From: Elysia chlorotica
Taxonomy: Eukaryota; Mollusca; Gastropoda; Plakobranchidae
DNA length: 64,000 nucleotides
Direction of reading: 5' to 3'
Assembly: GCA_003991915.1 (NCBI GenBank)
Contig: RQTK01000540.1
Location: 215,965 to 279,964, forward strand
Shown here: positions 1-12,058 of the stretch, piece by piece
Layout of the letters: each line of letters starts with the position of its first letter
Numbering within the stretch: the first letter of the stretch is position 1
The notes under the pieces: model-generated
Told to the model about the DNA's origin: nothing
Database searches by the model: none
Seen by the model: the letters and a program-made list of their open reading frames with translations, nothing else
Made by a program: the position numbers and the translations under genes

Positions 1-64
<64 letters not shown>

Positions 65-81
65 CAGTAGCAGTAGCGTAG

Positions 82-170
<89 letters not shown>

Positions 171-174
171 AGAA
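1..174. repeat. (GTA)n microsatellite
   Basis: Near-perfect GTA/TAG trinucleotide tract with a few GCA and GGA interruptions around 64-85. It runs off the left edge of the window. Confidence 0.95.
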
Positions 175-234
175 TAATGATAATGATTTTAATTTTAATG
201 ATAATAATAACTATAATTATAATAAAAAATACAA

Positions 235-400
235 TAATAACAATAATAACAACAACAACCACAACAACAACAACAACAACAACCACAACAACAACAACAA
301 CAACCACCACCACCACCACCACCACCACCACCACCACAACAACAACGACAACAACGACAACAACGACAACAACAACAACGACAACAACAACAAATAATTG
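235..400. repeat. (AAC)n/(ACC)n microsatellite
   Basis: AAC repeat with an ACC core at about 303-336 and GACAAC variants after it. It translates as poly-Thr, but there is no gene context, so the open frame here is spurious. Confidence 0.92.
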
Positions 401-554
401 AATGTTGTACAAAAATTAAAATCTTAAAGAAATAAAGGTTCTACAGGAGTGCCTTATAAATTAACAATTAAATCATTGAAACTATTATCCCTATCTAAGT
501 CTAGTATTTATTAAATTAATCAAAATATAACAACTATGCTTTTGCGCACCCCAG

Positions 555-923
555 GGATTTGATGTTCTCGTTCAAGACGTGAACGATAACGCACCGGTCT
601 TTATTAACGGAGGAAACATGACGGTTTCAATTCAAGAGAACAACAACATCAATGACCTGATTGCTTTAATTGAAGCTTCAGATGCTGACACCGGACAGAA
701 TGCGGCGCTGCAATTCTCTCTGCTGGACGACCCTCTTGACTCTTTCCATATCGCTCAGGGTTTCAACGCTCTGCTTTGCTCGAAAGTTTTGGACAGGGAG
801 TCCACAGATTCTTACGTAGTGAGGGTACTCGTGAGCGACCAAGGCCTGCCTAGTTTGTCGGCGACGGCGACGGTAACGATATCGGTACTGGACGTCAATG
901 ATAACGCGCCACAGTTCCTTCAG
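555..923 (+). CDS. Cadherin exon 1 in window (123 codons)
   Basis: Phase 0/0 exon. It begins GFDVLVQDVNDNAPVF, which is the end of one EC repeat, and continues through a full repeat with SDADTGQNAALQFS, LDRES, VSDQGLPS and a closing DVNDNAPQF linker. The donor CAG|GTTGTT is followed by a T-run. Confidence 0.88.
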
Positions 924-3900
924 GTTGTTGTTTTTTTTTAATGAAACTGTTGTATGTAGGACAGAAGCTCTTTTGTCCTGATTTTTGCATGTCTTAGCTT
1001 TCCAACGAGGGTCTTGTACAAGTTGTACAGCGACGAATCCTAAGACTAATGCCTTGTAATTAATGTGCGTGCTACAAAGTATAGGGATACCTGGACGTGT
1101 GTCTTGGCCAGTTACATTTGTACTGACACCGACCCAATCATTGCTATTGCTCTGCCAGATCAGAGGGGCGCGGTGGTCCAGGGGTAGACTATTATAGTGC
1201 TGCTGTTGGACGTTAAACCAACCCAACCAACCAACCAACTGCCAGATCAGGGTTTATAGTCTGCTTGTTCAGCAATTTAACTTAAATCTTAGTGCTTTTC
1301 AAAAAGTTCATGAAGGACAGTTGAACGATGTTGGACCCTGGATCATATCACACTCCTCCCTTTTAAATCATCGTGAAGAGCTTAGCACATTTTCATAGGG
1401 TTTTATCAGTACAAATTTTGCTTTATGATGACAGAATGACAAAATGTTAATAAAGTGTAAGTTCCTTTTCTTTGACATCCTATTTTGTAAGCTACATAAA
1501 TCTACCACCAAAGCCGAACTGATTAATTTTTTTAAAGTACTCTTAAATCATCATGAGTATCATGATTGTCATTCGTACGAAATCCGGCTTATTAAAACAC
1601 GGTTGCAGAATTCTTAAATACATAATAAAAATTGAAACGACGTATTTTGTAGTTACGACAAAAGTTATGTGTTTACAAAGAATGTCAGGATTTGAAATTC
1701 CGTATTTATTAGAATGCTTGAGCTTTAAGCTGTGTCTAACTGATAAGATATTGGTTTTGCCATCATCCCACACGACGTCGTATCCGTCAGATTGTAAAAT
1801 GATTGTTTTGTCCTGCCCGTTTTCACCAAAATCTATCTGTACGGTTTATCTTGGGATAGGGGGTTGTTATTTTTGGTGTACTATGATCACGGTATGTTCA
1901 TCGCAATGGAGTAAAACTTGTGTCTACAAGGTATTGTTTAATTGCTTTGATCTAGCATAGTCTCAACCATCATCTACATCATTGATTTTTATTTTAAAAG
2001 GTTAATTGTTTCAACTAAGGCTTTCTCTATACTCTTGGAAAAGAGGTTGCTTATGAAATAATTATTCACCTAATAATAATTATGCCTTTTACGAAATAAA
2101 CTCTCAAATTCGACGATTTTCTTTCCAAAGGACAACTACACTTTCTCCATCATGGAACATTCTCCCTCTGGCGTCCTGATTGGGAACGTGTCAGCTACAG
2201 ATGCCGATATTGGGGCAAATGGCGCTTTAGATTTCTCCATTGCCCCCTCTGGGAACGTGCAAGCGCCATTCCAGATCCAAGCCGACGGGTCTGTGTTGAG
2301 TACGGGCCCCCTGGACCGCGAGAAAGTCTCCAGGGTCCGGTTCATGGCAGTGGTCAAAGACAGGGGTCAGTTCCCGCGTATGTCCATGGCCCAGGTACAA
2401 GTGGACATCTTGGATCTGAACGACAACCGCCCAGTGTTCGTTTCCCCTGGGTCGAACTCGGCCTCGCTGACCCTCGCTGTGCCCGTCCCGGCCTCCACAG
2501 TGGTTCTTCAGGTCAAGGTCAGTCATGGTGGTCATTAGAGTGTTCAAAATGGTTACAAATAAGTTAATAATACGTTTACTTATATAGTCATGGTGGTCAT
2601 TAGAGTGTTCAAAGGGGGGCGCCATGGTCCAGGGATAGAACATCGGCTTCCGACGCAAAAGGTCCCGAGTTCGAATCCTGGCTGTTGCGTTCCCTAATGG
2701 TTTGGTCGGTGTCAGTATAATGTGACCGGCTGAGACAGGAGTCATGGTATCCCTGCCCTGTCTCGTGTGTGGCAGCATATAAAAATGTCAGACGTCCGTC
2801 TTGGGGCCCGTCCACAATATAGCCTATATAGTGCTGCTGTTGGACGTTAAACCAACCCAACCCAACCCCTAGAGTGTTCAAAATGGTTAGAAATAAGTAA
2901 ATAATACGTTTACTTATATAGCGCTTTCCCTAAAGGAAGTTCAAAGCGCTTGAAAATAATTTTATTTAAAAAAAAAAAAAAAAGGAAAACGTTCTTTCAT
3001 ACAGACAATTATTTTCATGAATTCCACACAATACATCAACGTTCATAATCACTAACCCAAATGAAGATAGCAAAACATTCAGTTTTATCTGGAAAACACA
3101 AGTTTTAAGCGAAACTGAAAAGAAGCTAGAGATGGGTCGTTTTAAATGTTGACGGGTAAGCTCTTCTATAGAATGATCTGACCTATAAAATAATTATGAT
3201 GATCGTCCACCAAAGTGGCGAAGATTTACTTAACGTTTATCAATTTCTTTTATGTTTGATTGAGAAAAAGTCTTGATTTATCAAGGTGCCTTTATAAGCA
3301 TTGCTGTGGTCGTACAGTGTAACTGTAAGTGCATGGATGTGTGTGAATGTTACGATTTTTATCGCCGTATTAGTATAATTTATGCTGTAGAAAAAAACAA
3401 TCTCGGAGCCTTGTAGAACAGAAGCAATACCAGACTAAACGTAAGACTGTTAAAAGTCTCTGCTGTACGATGTTTATTTATCAAGTCTTTACTATTGCCT
3501 GATCGACGTTATTTAGTTATTTTACTTTATTCTAACATTATTTTATTCTTCTGCTTTATTCAAATATAATTTACTTTTTCTTCGTTTTATTCCTCTGCCT
3601 TATTCTAACATAATTTGCTTTTTCCGCTTTAATCTAACATAATTTAGTTCTCCTGCTTTATTTTAACATAATTTACTTCTTTTGCTCAATTCTATTATTA
3701 CTTTGTACTTCTGCTTTATTCTACACAATTAAGTTCGTTTGCTCTATTCTAACATTCTTTGTTGTAGTTTTTTTTTTTTTTGGCTCTATTCTAACATAGC
3801 TTTTTTTTCTAACATTGCTGTTTTTCCTTTTTCTCTATTCTAACAAAATTTAGTTCTTCTGCTCTATTTTCAAATTTTTTAGTTATACAGCTCTGTTCTA

Positions 3901-4713
3901 ACATTATTTTGTGCCCTCAACATCCTGTTTTATTCTAAAATTATTTAGTTCTACTGCTCTATTCTAACAATATTTTGTCCACTCTATGTTATGCTCTACT
4001 CCCCCATTTTTTGTTCACTCCATATTGTGTTCTATTCTAACATAATTTAGTTGTTTTGCCTTATTCTAACATTATTTAGCCTTTCTGCCATATTCGAACA
4101 TTATTTAGGTATTGTTTGTTGTTATTTTTTTCTCTAATCTAACATTATCTAGGTTGTTGTTGTTGTTTTTTGCTCTATTCTAACATTATCTAAGTTGTTG
4201 TTGTTGTTGTTGTTTTTTTGTTTTTTTTTTCTCTATTCTAACATTATTTAGATTTTTTATTGCTCTATTCTAACATTATTTAGGTGGTTTTTGTTTGCTC
4301 TATTCCAACATTATTTAGTTATTCTTTCCTATTCTAACATTATTTAGTAATGTTATTTTGCTCTATTCTAACATTATTTAGTAATGTTTTTGCTCTATTC
4401 TAACATTATTTAGTAATGTTATTTTGCTCTATTCTAACCTTATTTATATTTTTATTGCTCTATTCTAACATGATATTGTTCACCTCCTGTCCAGGCAACT
4501 GACGCGGACGCTGGTCAGAACGCGGAGATCCAGTACAGCCTGACGCCAGGGAACTCTAGCATGTTCCTGCTTGACCCACTCCAGGGTGGCCTGAGGACCG
4601 CAAGAGAACTGACCACTCTGGACGTCGGTGTGTACAACTTCACACTGACCGCCACGGACAGTGGAATACCTTACTGGACAGCTCAGCGAGATATCTCTAT
4701 TACTGTTGAATAA
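555..4713 (+). CDS. Cadherin/protocadherin-like ectodomain, three exons, 5' partial
   Basis: Calcium-dependent adhesion ectodomain. The exons are 555-923, 2131-2517 and 4495-4713, all joined in phase 0. Together they encode about 324 residues covering the end of one cadherin (EC) repeat and then three more. Each repeat shows the family motifs: DVNDNAPVF linkers, DADTGQNA / DADIGANG / DADAGQNA, LDRE, and a VSDQG- or TDSG-type motif. The acceptors (CCCCAG, TTCCAAAG, CTGTCCAG) and donors (CAG|GTTGTT, AAG|GTCAGT) are canonical. The read-through across the first junction (NDNAPQFLQ to DNYTFSIMEHSPSG) is exactly what a cadherin repeat boundary needs. The start, signal peptide and upstream repeats lie outside the window. 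The third exon ends in TAA inside what should be the next inter-repeat linker, with no membrane segment or catenin-binding tail seen downstream. The gene may therefore encode a secreted form, may continue through a donor I did not recognise, or may be broken. Confidence 0.85.
1162..1232 (+). mobile_element. Internally deleted SINE copy
   Basis: The SINE head (GGGCGCGGTGGTCCAGGG) is joined directly to the SINE tail (GTGCTGCTGTTGGACGTTAA plus ACCAACCC repeats). The middle is missing compared with the full copies near 2614 and 24603. It lies inside a cadherin intron. Confidence 0.7.
2131..2517 (+). CDS. Cadherin exon 2 in window (129 codons)
   Basis: Phase 0/0 exon. It opens DNYTFSIMEHSPSG, completing the linker of the previous exon. 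It contains DADIGANGALDFS, LDREK, VKDRGQFP and the linker LDLNDNRPVF, then starts the next repeat. The donor is AAG|GTCAGT. Confidence 0.9.
2521..2613 (+). repeat. 65-bp tandem duplication just after a splice donor
   Basis: The stretch beginning AGTCATGGTGGTCATTAGAG at 2521 recurs at 2586, only a few bases downstream of the donor of cadherin exon 2. The second copy is split by the SINE at 2614-2869 and resumes at about 2883-2922. Confidence 0.8.
2614..2869 (+). mobile_element. tRNA-derived SINE, full length, 13-bp target-site duplication
   Basis: Element of about 255 bp with a tRNA-like head (A-box-like GGTCCAGGGATAGAAC and B-box-like GAGTTCGAATCC), a body with CGGTGTCAGTATAATGTGACC and GACAGGAGTCATGGTATC, and a tail with GTTGGACGTTAAACC and AACCC repeats. 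The 13-bp direct repeat TAGAGTGTTCAAA at 2601-2613 and 2870-2882 flanks it exactly. No coding capacity is expected. Confidence 0.9.
3525..4473. repeat. Degenerate minisatellite in a cadherin intron
   Basis: About 950 bp built from variants of CTATTCTAACATTATTTAG, spaced roughly 22-45 bp apart with T-rich or GTT-rich spacers. Copies are most regular from 4120 to 4470, ending just upstream of the acceptor of the third cadherin exon. Confidence 0.85.
4495..4713 (+). CDS. Cadherin exon 3 in window, ends in TAA
   Basis: Acceptor CCTGTCCAG|GCA. The exon encodes ATDADAGQNAEIQYSL, a hydrophobic middle and TATDSGIPYWTAQRDIS, then ITVE and a TAA stop at 4711-4713. The stop falls where an NDN-type linker is expected. 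Skipping one T would read NDDPRS and then stop again. Confidence 0.82.
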   Translation, partial: ATDADAGQNAEIQYSLTPGNSSMFLLDPLQGGLRTARELTTLDVGVYNFTLTATDSGIPYWTAQRDISITVE

Positions 4714-5696
4714 TGATGACCCAAGGAGTTGATTACATTTTGGTTTTGGTTAATTGTCTTCTGGAGTAGTTCTTACTTAGCAGATTCGTAGGCATGGAGT
4801 TAAAGAAGGCAGTCATAATATTTGGCCCCAAGAAACGCGGTTTAAATACGAGATGCATGTACACTGAAATACATAAAAAGACACAAAACTAAATTGCGAT
4901 TTTTTAAATTTTGTTGTTGTTGTGAAAACTCAATATTATATAATAAAATATGAGATGCACGAAAAAAATTCAGCATAGTTCACTGAACTCTTTATTTTGT
5001 TTATTATGTGTACGTTTTCTTTTATAAAAGTATTCCACCATCTAACGCAATCCACGTTTTAAATTTATAAACTTAAAAAAAATATATTTATCAAAGGGAT
5101 GCTGTGTCGCTGCAGATCCTACTAAAATGCGAAAAGACACGAAAAGACAGATAAAAAGACATGAAAAGATGCCTGTCTTTTCTGATCTTTCCGCATTGTA
5201 GTATTACCAACATCGTCTGTTTCGGCTTCAAATTGGTCTTTTTTATGAAAGAGAGAGTAATGAAATTGAAAATGTGCATTTTCACACTGCTGAAACAATA
5301 ATTAATCATTTTACCCTAAATTTTATACCGCAAATTGGTAAGAGGTAGAAAATGAGCTTGAAAAGAAAGGTGTATACGGAGAAATTACGGGAAACTACAC
5401 TCACCAACTCACTTAAAAGATAACATTGTATTTTCATTACAGCAAACATGAATAGGCTGTAGTGTAAAGGAATCCTGAGAACTAAAAGTTGAAAAATCAA
5501 AATGGTTTCTGTGGAAATCGATGAGCAACATCACACACACACACCCACACACACACATATATACATTATTTCGTTGAATTTCATAAGCTCTACTTTGGGT
5601 TTTAGTCTTACTATTCACCAATAAGTAAAGCTTAAGTTCAGCGATGCAAAATCTCTTTAATAAAAAATAATTTTGATCGCCTACATTAAAGACGAA

Positions 5697-6180
5697 GGGC
5701 TGTGAGCACAACGTCCCGGTAGCGTACGAATTTTCGTAAGCCTTCTTTATCACATAATTTTTATTCCGACGCTTTGTTTAAGCCATTATTACAGATTTCG
5801 CAAGAAATCTTTGAAAGAGTGGCATTATATGGTTTGAAAATTTATTTTAAAATGCATCTCTGCCACCTCGCACATCGTCAAATTAATGTAGGCTGTGAGC
5901 ACAACGTCCCGGTAGCGTACGAATTTTCGTAAGCCTTCTTTATCACATAATTTTTATTCCGACGCGTTGTAAGCTACAAAGACCCTTTTTTTAAACTTCT
6001 GCGTTTTTAACAAAACTCAAGTCTTTTAAATAAGTCGCGCAATTCTTTTCTATTTTCTTTAAGCCATTATTACAGCTTTCGCAAGAAATCTTTGAAAGAG
6101 TGGCATTATATGGTTTGAAAATTTATTTTAAAATGCATCTCTGCCACCTCGCACATCGTCAAATTAATGTATGGAGTAGA
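5697..6180 (+). repeat. Interleaved direct repeats with a foldback-element end
   Basis: The segment starting GGCTGTGAGCACAACGTCCC at about 5697 recurs at about 5889, and the segment starting AAGCCATTATTACAG at about 5779 recurs at about 6061. The first segment resembles the end of the foldback elements at 53.6-54.1 kb. Confidence 0.8.
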
Positions 6181-6431
6181 TCTTTCCAGTCTCCGATAAC
6201 ACTTACGCGAAGGGGTACGGACAGACAGAGCAGCGCCAAGACCACGCCTGGAAGACAGGGGATATGGCACCTGAGAAAGGGGAGTGAATAGAGTTAATTT
6301 TTTTTTTTGCTTAGCGTATTAATATCACCTCAGTCTCAGGGGACTCTCGACAGCAGAATCGGTGTATAACTTTCAATAATTATTACAAGGGAATTCCTTA
6401 AATAATATATCTTTGAGATTCAGTGTTTTAG

Positions 6432-6596
6432 TTAGTTGAGTAGTTTAACGCCCAAATATGCTAAATTGTGGGCGGAACCCAATACTAACGTCTGACAAGT
6501 TTATATGCTGCCATACGGAGACAGCGCGGGGATACAGTGTCCCCTGTCTCAGCCGGTCATCATTATTATTTATACTGACACCGACCCAACCAGAAA
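6432..6596 (-). mobile_element. SINE fragment, minus strand
   Basis: Reverse-complement SINE tail and body: TAGTTTAACGCCCAA, GTGGGCGGAACCCAAT, CTGTCTCAGCCGGTCAT and ACTGACACCGACCCAACCAG. The tRNA-like head is absent. Confidence 0.7.
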
Positions 6597-7629
6597 AAAA
6601 TCTCACTTCTTCTTCTTCTTCATTTATGATGCCCACGCATGATAAGGCAATTGAAGTTGGACATAACATTACAATCGAGTCTTACTCCTACTCATTTTTC
6701 TACTACAATCCCGATGTTTTTTTTTAAATGAGCACCAACTGTTTGGTTTTACTTCTCTGTCTCTGTCACTCTTTCTGTCTGCCTTTCTACCACTCGTTGT
6801 CTCTCTCTTTGTCTCTCTCTATGTTTCTCTCTTTCTTTCTATCTCTTTCTGTCTCTCTCGTCACGAGTCTTGCAGGATTGAAGTTTTCCAGTGCTGCAAC
6901 GTTTTCTACTAGTCTCTGATACTTAATTAGAGAGTACACCAATCATTGCAGGATCAAAATTGCAGAATGTGTAGGCCCGTATGTGATCAAGCAAACACAG
7001 TATCCATGATCCGTTCTAAAGTTAAAGAAAAACATTTTGTAAGTTCTAATATCAATAAAATGCACACTTATGAAAACAAATATGAAACAGAAAGAGTTGA
7101 AAGTGTGTTACACTGTTATTTGTGAAAAGAAGTGTTGACGTAGCCAATGCAATATAACTATGTAGATTGTGTGTATGACAGAACTCACTCTTTCTAACTC
7201 ATCATGGAACTTATTGCAGATCTGAGGAGACAACATAAACCGGATTATATATTCACAATAGTTATAATAATTTGTATGCATGTGTAAGAGTGTGTCTGGT
7301 TAAGGTTGAAAAAAAGAGGGGGAGAGGGGACACCGGGACAGAGATTGAAAGAAGAAGGACAAGAAACGAAAATAAAATAGAGAGAGGGAGAGAGAAATAA
7401 AGAAAGAGAGATTGGGAGAGAGAAAAAAGAGGTGGATAGATGTAGAATGAGACGGAGAGAGGGAGAAAGAGAGAGAGAGAGAAGGAGAAAGGGGAAAGGT
7501 AGGTTGGATTAAGGAAATTTGCAACTTATTTACCTATTTTAAGAACCTTCCTCGTTTAACTCTTAGTTGGGCATTTGACTGCTTCAGGTGTGTCTCCTGA
7601 TAAAATTATAACTTTATTGTTAAAGTAAG

Positions 7630-7930
7630 GGGACGAAGTCACCAGAGTTGGGCTCGAACCACGGACCTCTTGCATCGGAAGCCGATGTTCTACCCGCCGG
7701 GAACAGAAAAGGGAGAAAACAGGTGAAGGTACAGCTTGATTTCATAACGTACCATACCAGAAACAAATCTTTATCGCGGAAGGGACCGGTGAACAGGAAA
7801 CTCACCGGAGAGTTGAGTTGAATTGAGCTATTTGCATGACATCCAACATTAACACTATGTAGACTACATTGTGGGTGGACCCCCAGACTAGCGTGTAATA
7901 ATAATTTATGTTCTGCCACACACAGGACAG
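7630..7930 (-). mobile_element. Rearranged SINE copy, minus strand
   Basis: The reverse-complement head (GGGCTCGAACCACGGACCTC, CGGAAGCCGATGTTCTACCC) comes before reverse-complement tail and body pieces (GTTGAGTTGAATTGAGC, GTGGGTGGACCCCCAGACT) in an order unlike the full copies. This suggests rearrangement or two insertions. Confidence 0.6.
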
Positions 7931-8162
7931 GGTTACCAATAGGAAGAATTTAAAGAAAATGAAATAGGAGTTCGAAAAATGATATCGATCTGCAGGAGAA
8001 AAAATTTAATATTGAAAAGGATACATTCAAAAGAAGAAAAAAAACTTTTTGATGAAAGAAAAAAGTATCAACAGTTTTCTACAATGGCCAATGGTCACAG
8101 AGAGATACAAAGTAGTGCATGTATAGCATTGAAACACTGAGGCAAGGGCGGGACTGAGGACT

Positions 8163-8165
<3 letters not shown>

Positions 8166-8216
<51 letters not shown>

Positions 8217-8218
8217 GA
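8166..8218. repeat. (GA)n microsatellite
   Basis: About 50 bp of GA dinucleotides. Confidence 0.95.
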
Positions 8219-8553
8219 GGGCATGTATAAAAGTGAATTGGCGAAAGGGAGAAAAAAAAAAGATTACCAATAAATTGCAATATAAAGGACTAAAGGTGGG
8301 CATTGCATATTGAAACATGCCGTAGAGAAAAATAGCAAACGAAAACTTATGTCTGGCAAATGCTAATTACTATTTTTTCGAATGCGTTCAGAATAAGAAA
8401 AATATGTTTGAAAAAAAAAGATTACTATCATAATGAGACACGCTGAGTGTCTTTCGCTTGATTGTCTGTTTTTAAGATCTCCCTTACGACTGTTTGGGGC
8501 GCCCATAGCACCAATCCTGTCAGCATAGAGAGCTATGCCGTACGCTGTCGATC

Positions 8554-8613
<60 letters not shown>

Positions 8614-8644
8614 GAGAGAGAGAGAGAGAGAAAGAAGAGAGAGG
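8554..8644. repeat. (GA)n microsatellite
   Basis: About 90 bp of GA repeat with an AAATAG interruption. Confidence 0.95.
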
Positions 8645-8987
8645 AAAATAATGATGGTTAATTAACATAATTATATCGTACCTACTTCTATATTCTGCAA
8701 CAACATTACCCTTTTTTAACAAATCTCATTTCTTCTTCTTCTTCAGTTATGATGTCCAAGCATGAAAATGCAATTAAGTTGGCCATAACATTACTCATTT
8801 TTCTACTAAATTCCCGATTTTTTTTAAAGAAACTATGTTTTATTCCATTTTCACAACGGACCCACCCTCGATCTCTTTTTCTATAACTCTTGGCATTTTT
8901 CCTAGACTGGATAAGAATAATGCTTTTTAAAGGTGTAAGAATAATGAGACATTGTGATTCTACAAAAAGTACAAGTGACTTCAAGCT

Positions 8988-8989
<2 letters not shown>

Positions 8990-9025
<36 letters not shown>

Positions 9026-9055
9026 TAGACAGACAGACAGACAGACAGACAAACA
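8990..9055. repeat. (GACA)n microsatellite
   Basis: Tetranucleotide GACA tract with single GATA variants, followed by degenerate GATA/GACA to about 9115. Confidence 0.95.
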
Positions 9056-9228
9056 GGTAGGCAGATGGACAGACAGACCGATAGATAGGTAGATGGGCAG
9101 ATATATAGATATGGAAAGAGAGATAGAGAGGGAAAGAGATGATTTGAAAATTGGGTTTGGGGGGAGGATCTGAGGCTCATCCTTTGACAGGCTATACTGT
9201 AATGGGCTTCTGCTCCTCTCTCTCTGTC

Positions 9229-9425
<197 letters not shown>

Positions 9426-11145
9426 CTCCCCCTCTCACTGTCTTTTTCTCTCTGCCTATAACTCTTCTGAAAATGTATGTACTTACATGTATCTATATCT
9501 TTATGCCCCGACTCCCTCTCTATCTCTCTCGCCTTCGCTCTTTCTCTGTCTTTCTTTACTTTTTAATTTTTTTTTTGTATTCCCAAAATATTTTTGTCCC
9601 TTCAACGCGACACACGGTAGGGCCTTTCTTTTGATTTTTGATGTCTGTACTTTACAGTGGCATGATAATTTTATAGGCCTACCACCCAAGAACAACAACA
9701 ACAACAACAACAACAACAAAAAACAGTTTAGGTGGTGTTTTAGAAAGTCATTAGGAAAAGTAAATATGTTAGTCTCCTAGTCTGGAGTCTAAGTTTATAG
9801 AACGGTTGTAATTACTACCCTAATCGTATATTTAATAACCAACACAGTAACTTTTAGCAACACTTGCTGCTCCTGTTTTGCAAGGAATGAATTAAGACTG
9901 GATCTAGATCTAGATCGCATTAGACCTCTACATACGCTAAACTAATAAGACAAGTACGTATCTTGGCATGATTTCCCTTGGTTTCTTGAAAGTCATGAGG
10001 AATTTCTTCTAACTTAGTCTAATATCACTGCTGACAACCTTCGGATTTTGTCCTTAAAGCTTATTTTGGATTTGCGATAAATCCATGTTAAGCGAAATGA
10101 GAGTTACGAGATAAAGGTTGTAGACACATTGTAGAGAAGAGAGACAAGGGCATACTCTGAACGCATTCAAATTCTCTATTTCTACCAAAAACAGTTGTTT
10201 TGGTAAATCATAAAACCAACCTATCGACTTTGTGAAAAGAATATTGTATGATAAATAATTTTTAAGTATTATTTTTTTAGATAGTTCTCAAAGGTTTTGG
10301 ATTCACATAGGGTATCGGTTTCAAATGCTATTAAAGGTACTATTCTACTCGTCGAAAGATGACAAAAAAAAAACAGATTACAATGTTTCAAGCCTTTTAT
10401 TTTGAAAGCATGGTACTAAGATTATATGAACAAAAATTGAAAAGAAAAGAAGACATACAGAAGACACCGCAACAGAAATAAATACAGAAACAAACGGCAA
10501 AGACAGAGACAGACAGACAAGCGCACAGTCAGACATATAGGCCTAGATAGACAAAGGAATAATAGAAATATGAACATGGATAAAATCTTGCGCAATGTTA
10601 AAATATAAAAGAAAGGAGAAGATAAATAAATAAAGGAGGTAAGCAAAGGGAGAGAAATAAAGGCATGATTTTAAGTTTTAAAAAATTTTACGAAAGGGGA
10701 AGCAAATGAAGATATAATGGGGAAGAGACTAAGAGATGGGTGATGCTTAACGAATACAAATATTTAAGCCTCTAAGTAATTGTCAAAGCGCCCTTATCTG
10801 ATTTCTTAGTCTTGAATTCGTAGGTCTATCCGTTCTCAATGTAAATGGTTAATACATGGATGTTTCAGCTTCTGTTAAGGGTTTTGCATCTCTTTTTTTC
10901 AATCAATATCTATGGCCACCAAGGAGATACGTAGCAACATTTTGTAGCAAATTACATGTAAACTGAAGAGTCACTTATGGCTTTGGAACAGTTACATTAT
11001 GTATAACTTTTCAATAATATCATTCTTCCATACTTTCTTTAGGTATGCCGATTTCAAAGATCGATTTCGCTTCTTCCTCTTGTGTCTTTAAATTGTTAAA
11101 TGTGTATCTCTTCTCCCCCATTCACCAACTTAATTAGACACTAAA

Positions 11146-11166
11146 TTCTCTCTCTCTCTCTCTCTC

Positions 11167-11226
<60 letters not shown>

Positions 11227-11245
11227 CTTTCTCTTTCTCTCTCTA
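11146..11245. repeat. (CT)n-(CTAT)n composite microsatellite
   Basis: A CT tract at about 11150-11166 is followed by about 16 CTAT/ATCT units to 11226 and then degenerate CT. Confidence 0.93.
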
Positions 11246-12005
11246 TCTCTATCAAATCTATATGTGCTTTTTGCTTTTGATGTTCTCAGTGTAACTCATC
11301 TGGTCTGTTTAACATCTTATTTAACAGTAAAATTATCTAAGTTAGTAGTTAACAAAATAAGACAGAATAAAATACTGTAGTTAAATTTCCCTTTTTTTTA
11401 TATGGGTAAGAAAATGTTGTTTCTAAAAAGTATTATTACATTTTTGTATAAATGTGAACTAAATTGAAAATCTCAGATATATAATCATAACAAATTAATT
11501 CTGTACCCAACAACATTTAACTTATATTTACAAAACATCGACACAAATCACATGGAAACTGTATCAATATGACAAGGAACCTGTATCAAGTTTACCCCAT
11601 GCCATTATCACGGAGTAACGAGGTAAGGGGCACCTAAACAGGATTAAACGGCTTAGCTGGGAACCCCTGTACTGTGTGGGGATCACTGGATCGCCAATTA
11701 TTCTGTTTATTAAAAGAACTGATAAGAAACTCTCATACTCACAAACCATTCATGACAAATGGACGATTGACCAACGCGCTGCCCTTTCTTTTGCGACTCA
11801 TTAATAATCATTGCGAGAAAGGTTTCGTACAGCAGTTCTGTTTACCTTTAATATTACAAGATAGGAATGTATTTGTACGAAGAACAGCTAATAGTGCGCC
11901 CCTCCTAAACCCACTATGTTTGGGTTAACCTTGAACAAAACTTATGTTGCGTAAACATATTATTTATATTTATATGGCAACAAGAACAGCAACAACAAAT
12001 ACAGC

Positions 12006-12058
12006 CTACTACTACTATTACTACTACTACTACAACTACTACTACTACTACTACTACA
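12006..12058. repeat. (ACT)n microsatellite
   Basis: ACT trinucleotide tract with ATT and ACA variants. Confidence 0.9.

Noticed and set aside
177-401. Poly-Thr open frame
   Set aside because: Translation of an AAC/ACC microsatellite with no splice or start context.
8990-9055. CRISPR-like regular repeat
   Set aside because: Simple tetranucleotide repeat in eukaryotic DNA with no spacers.
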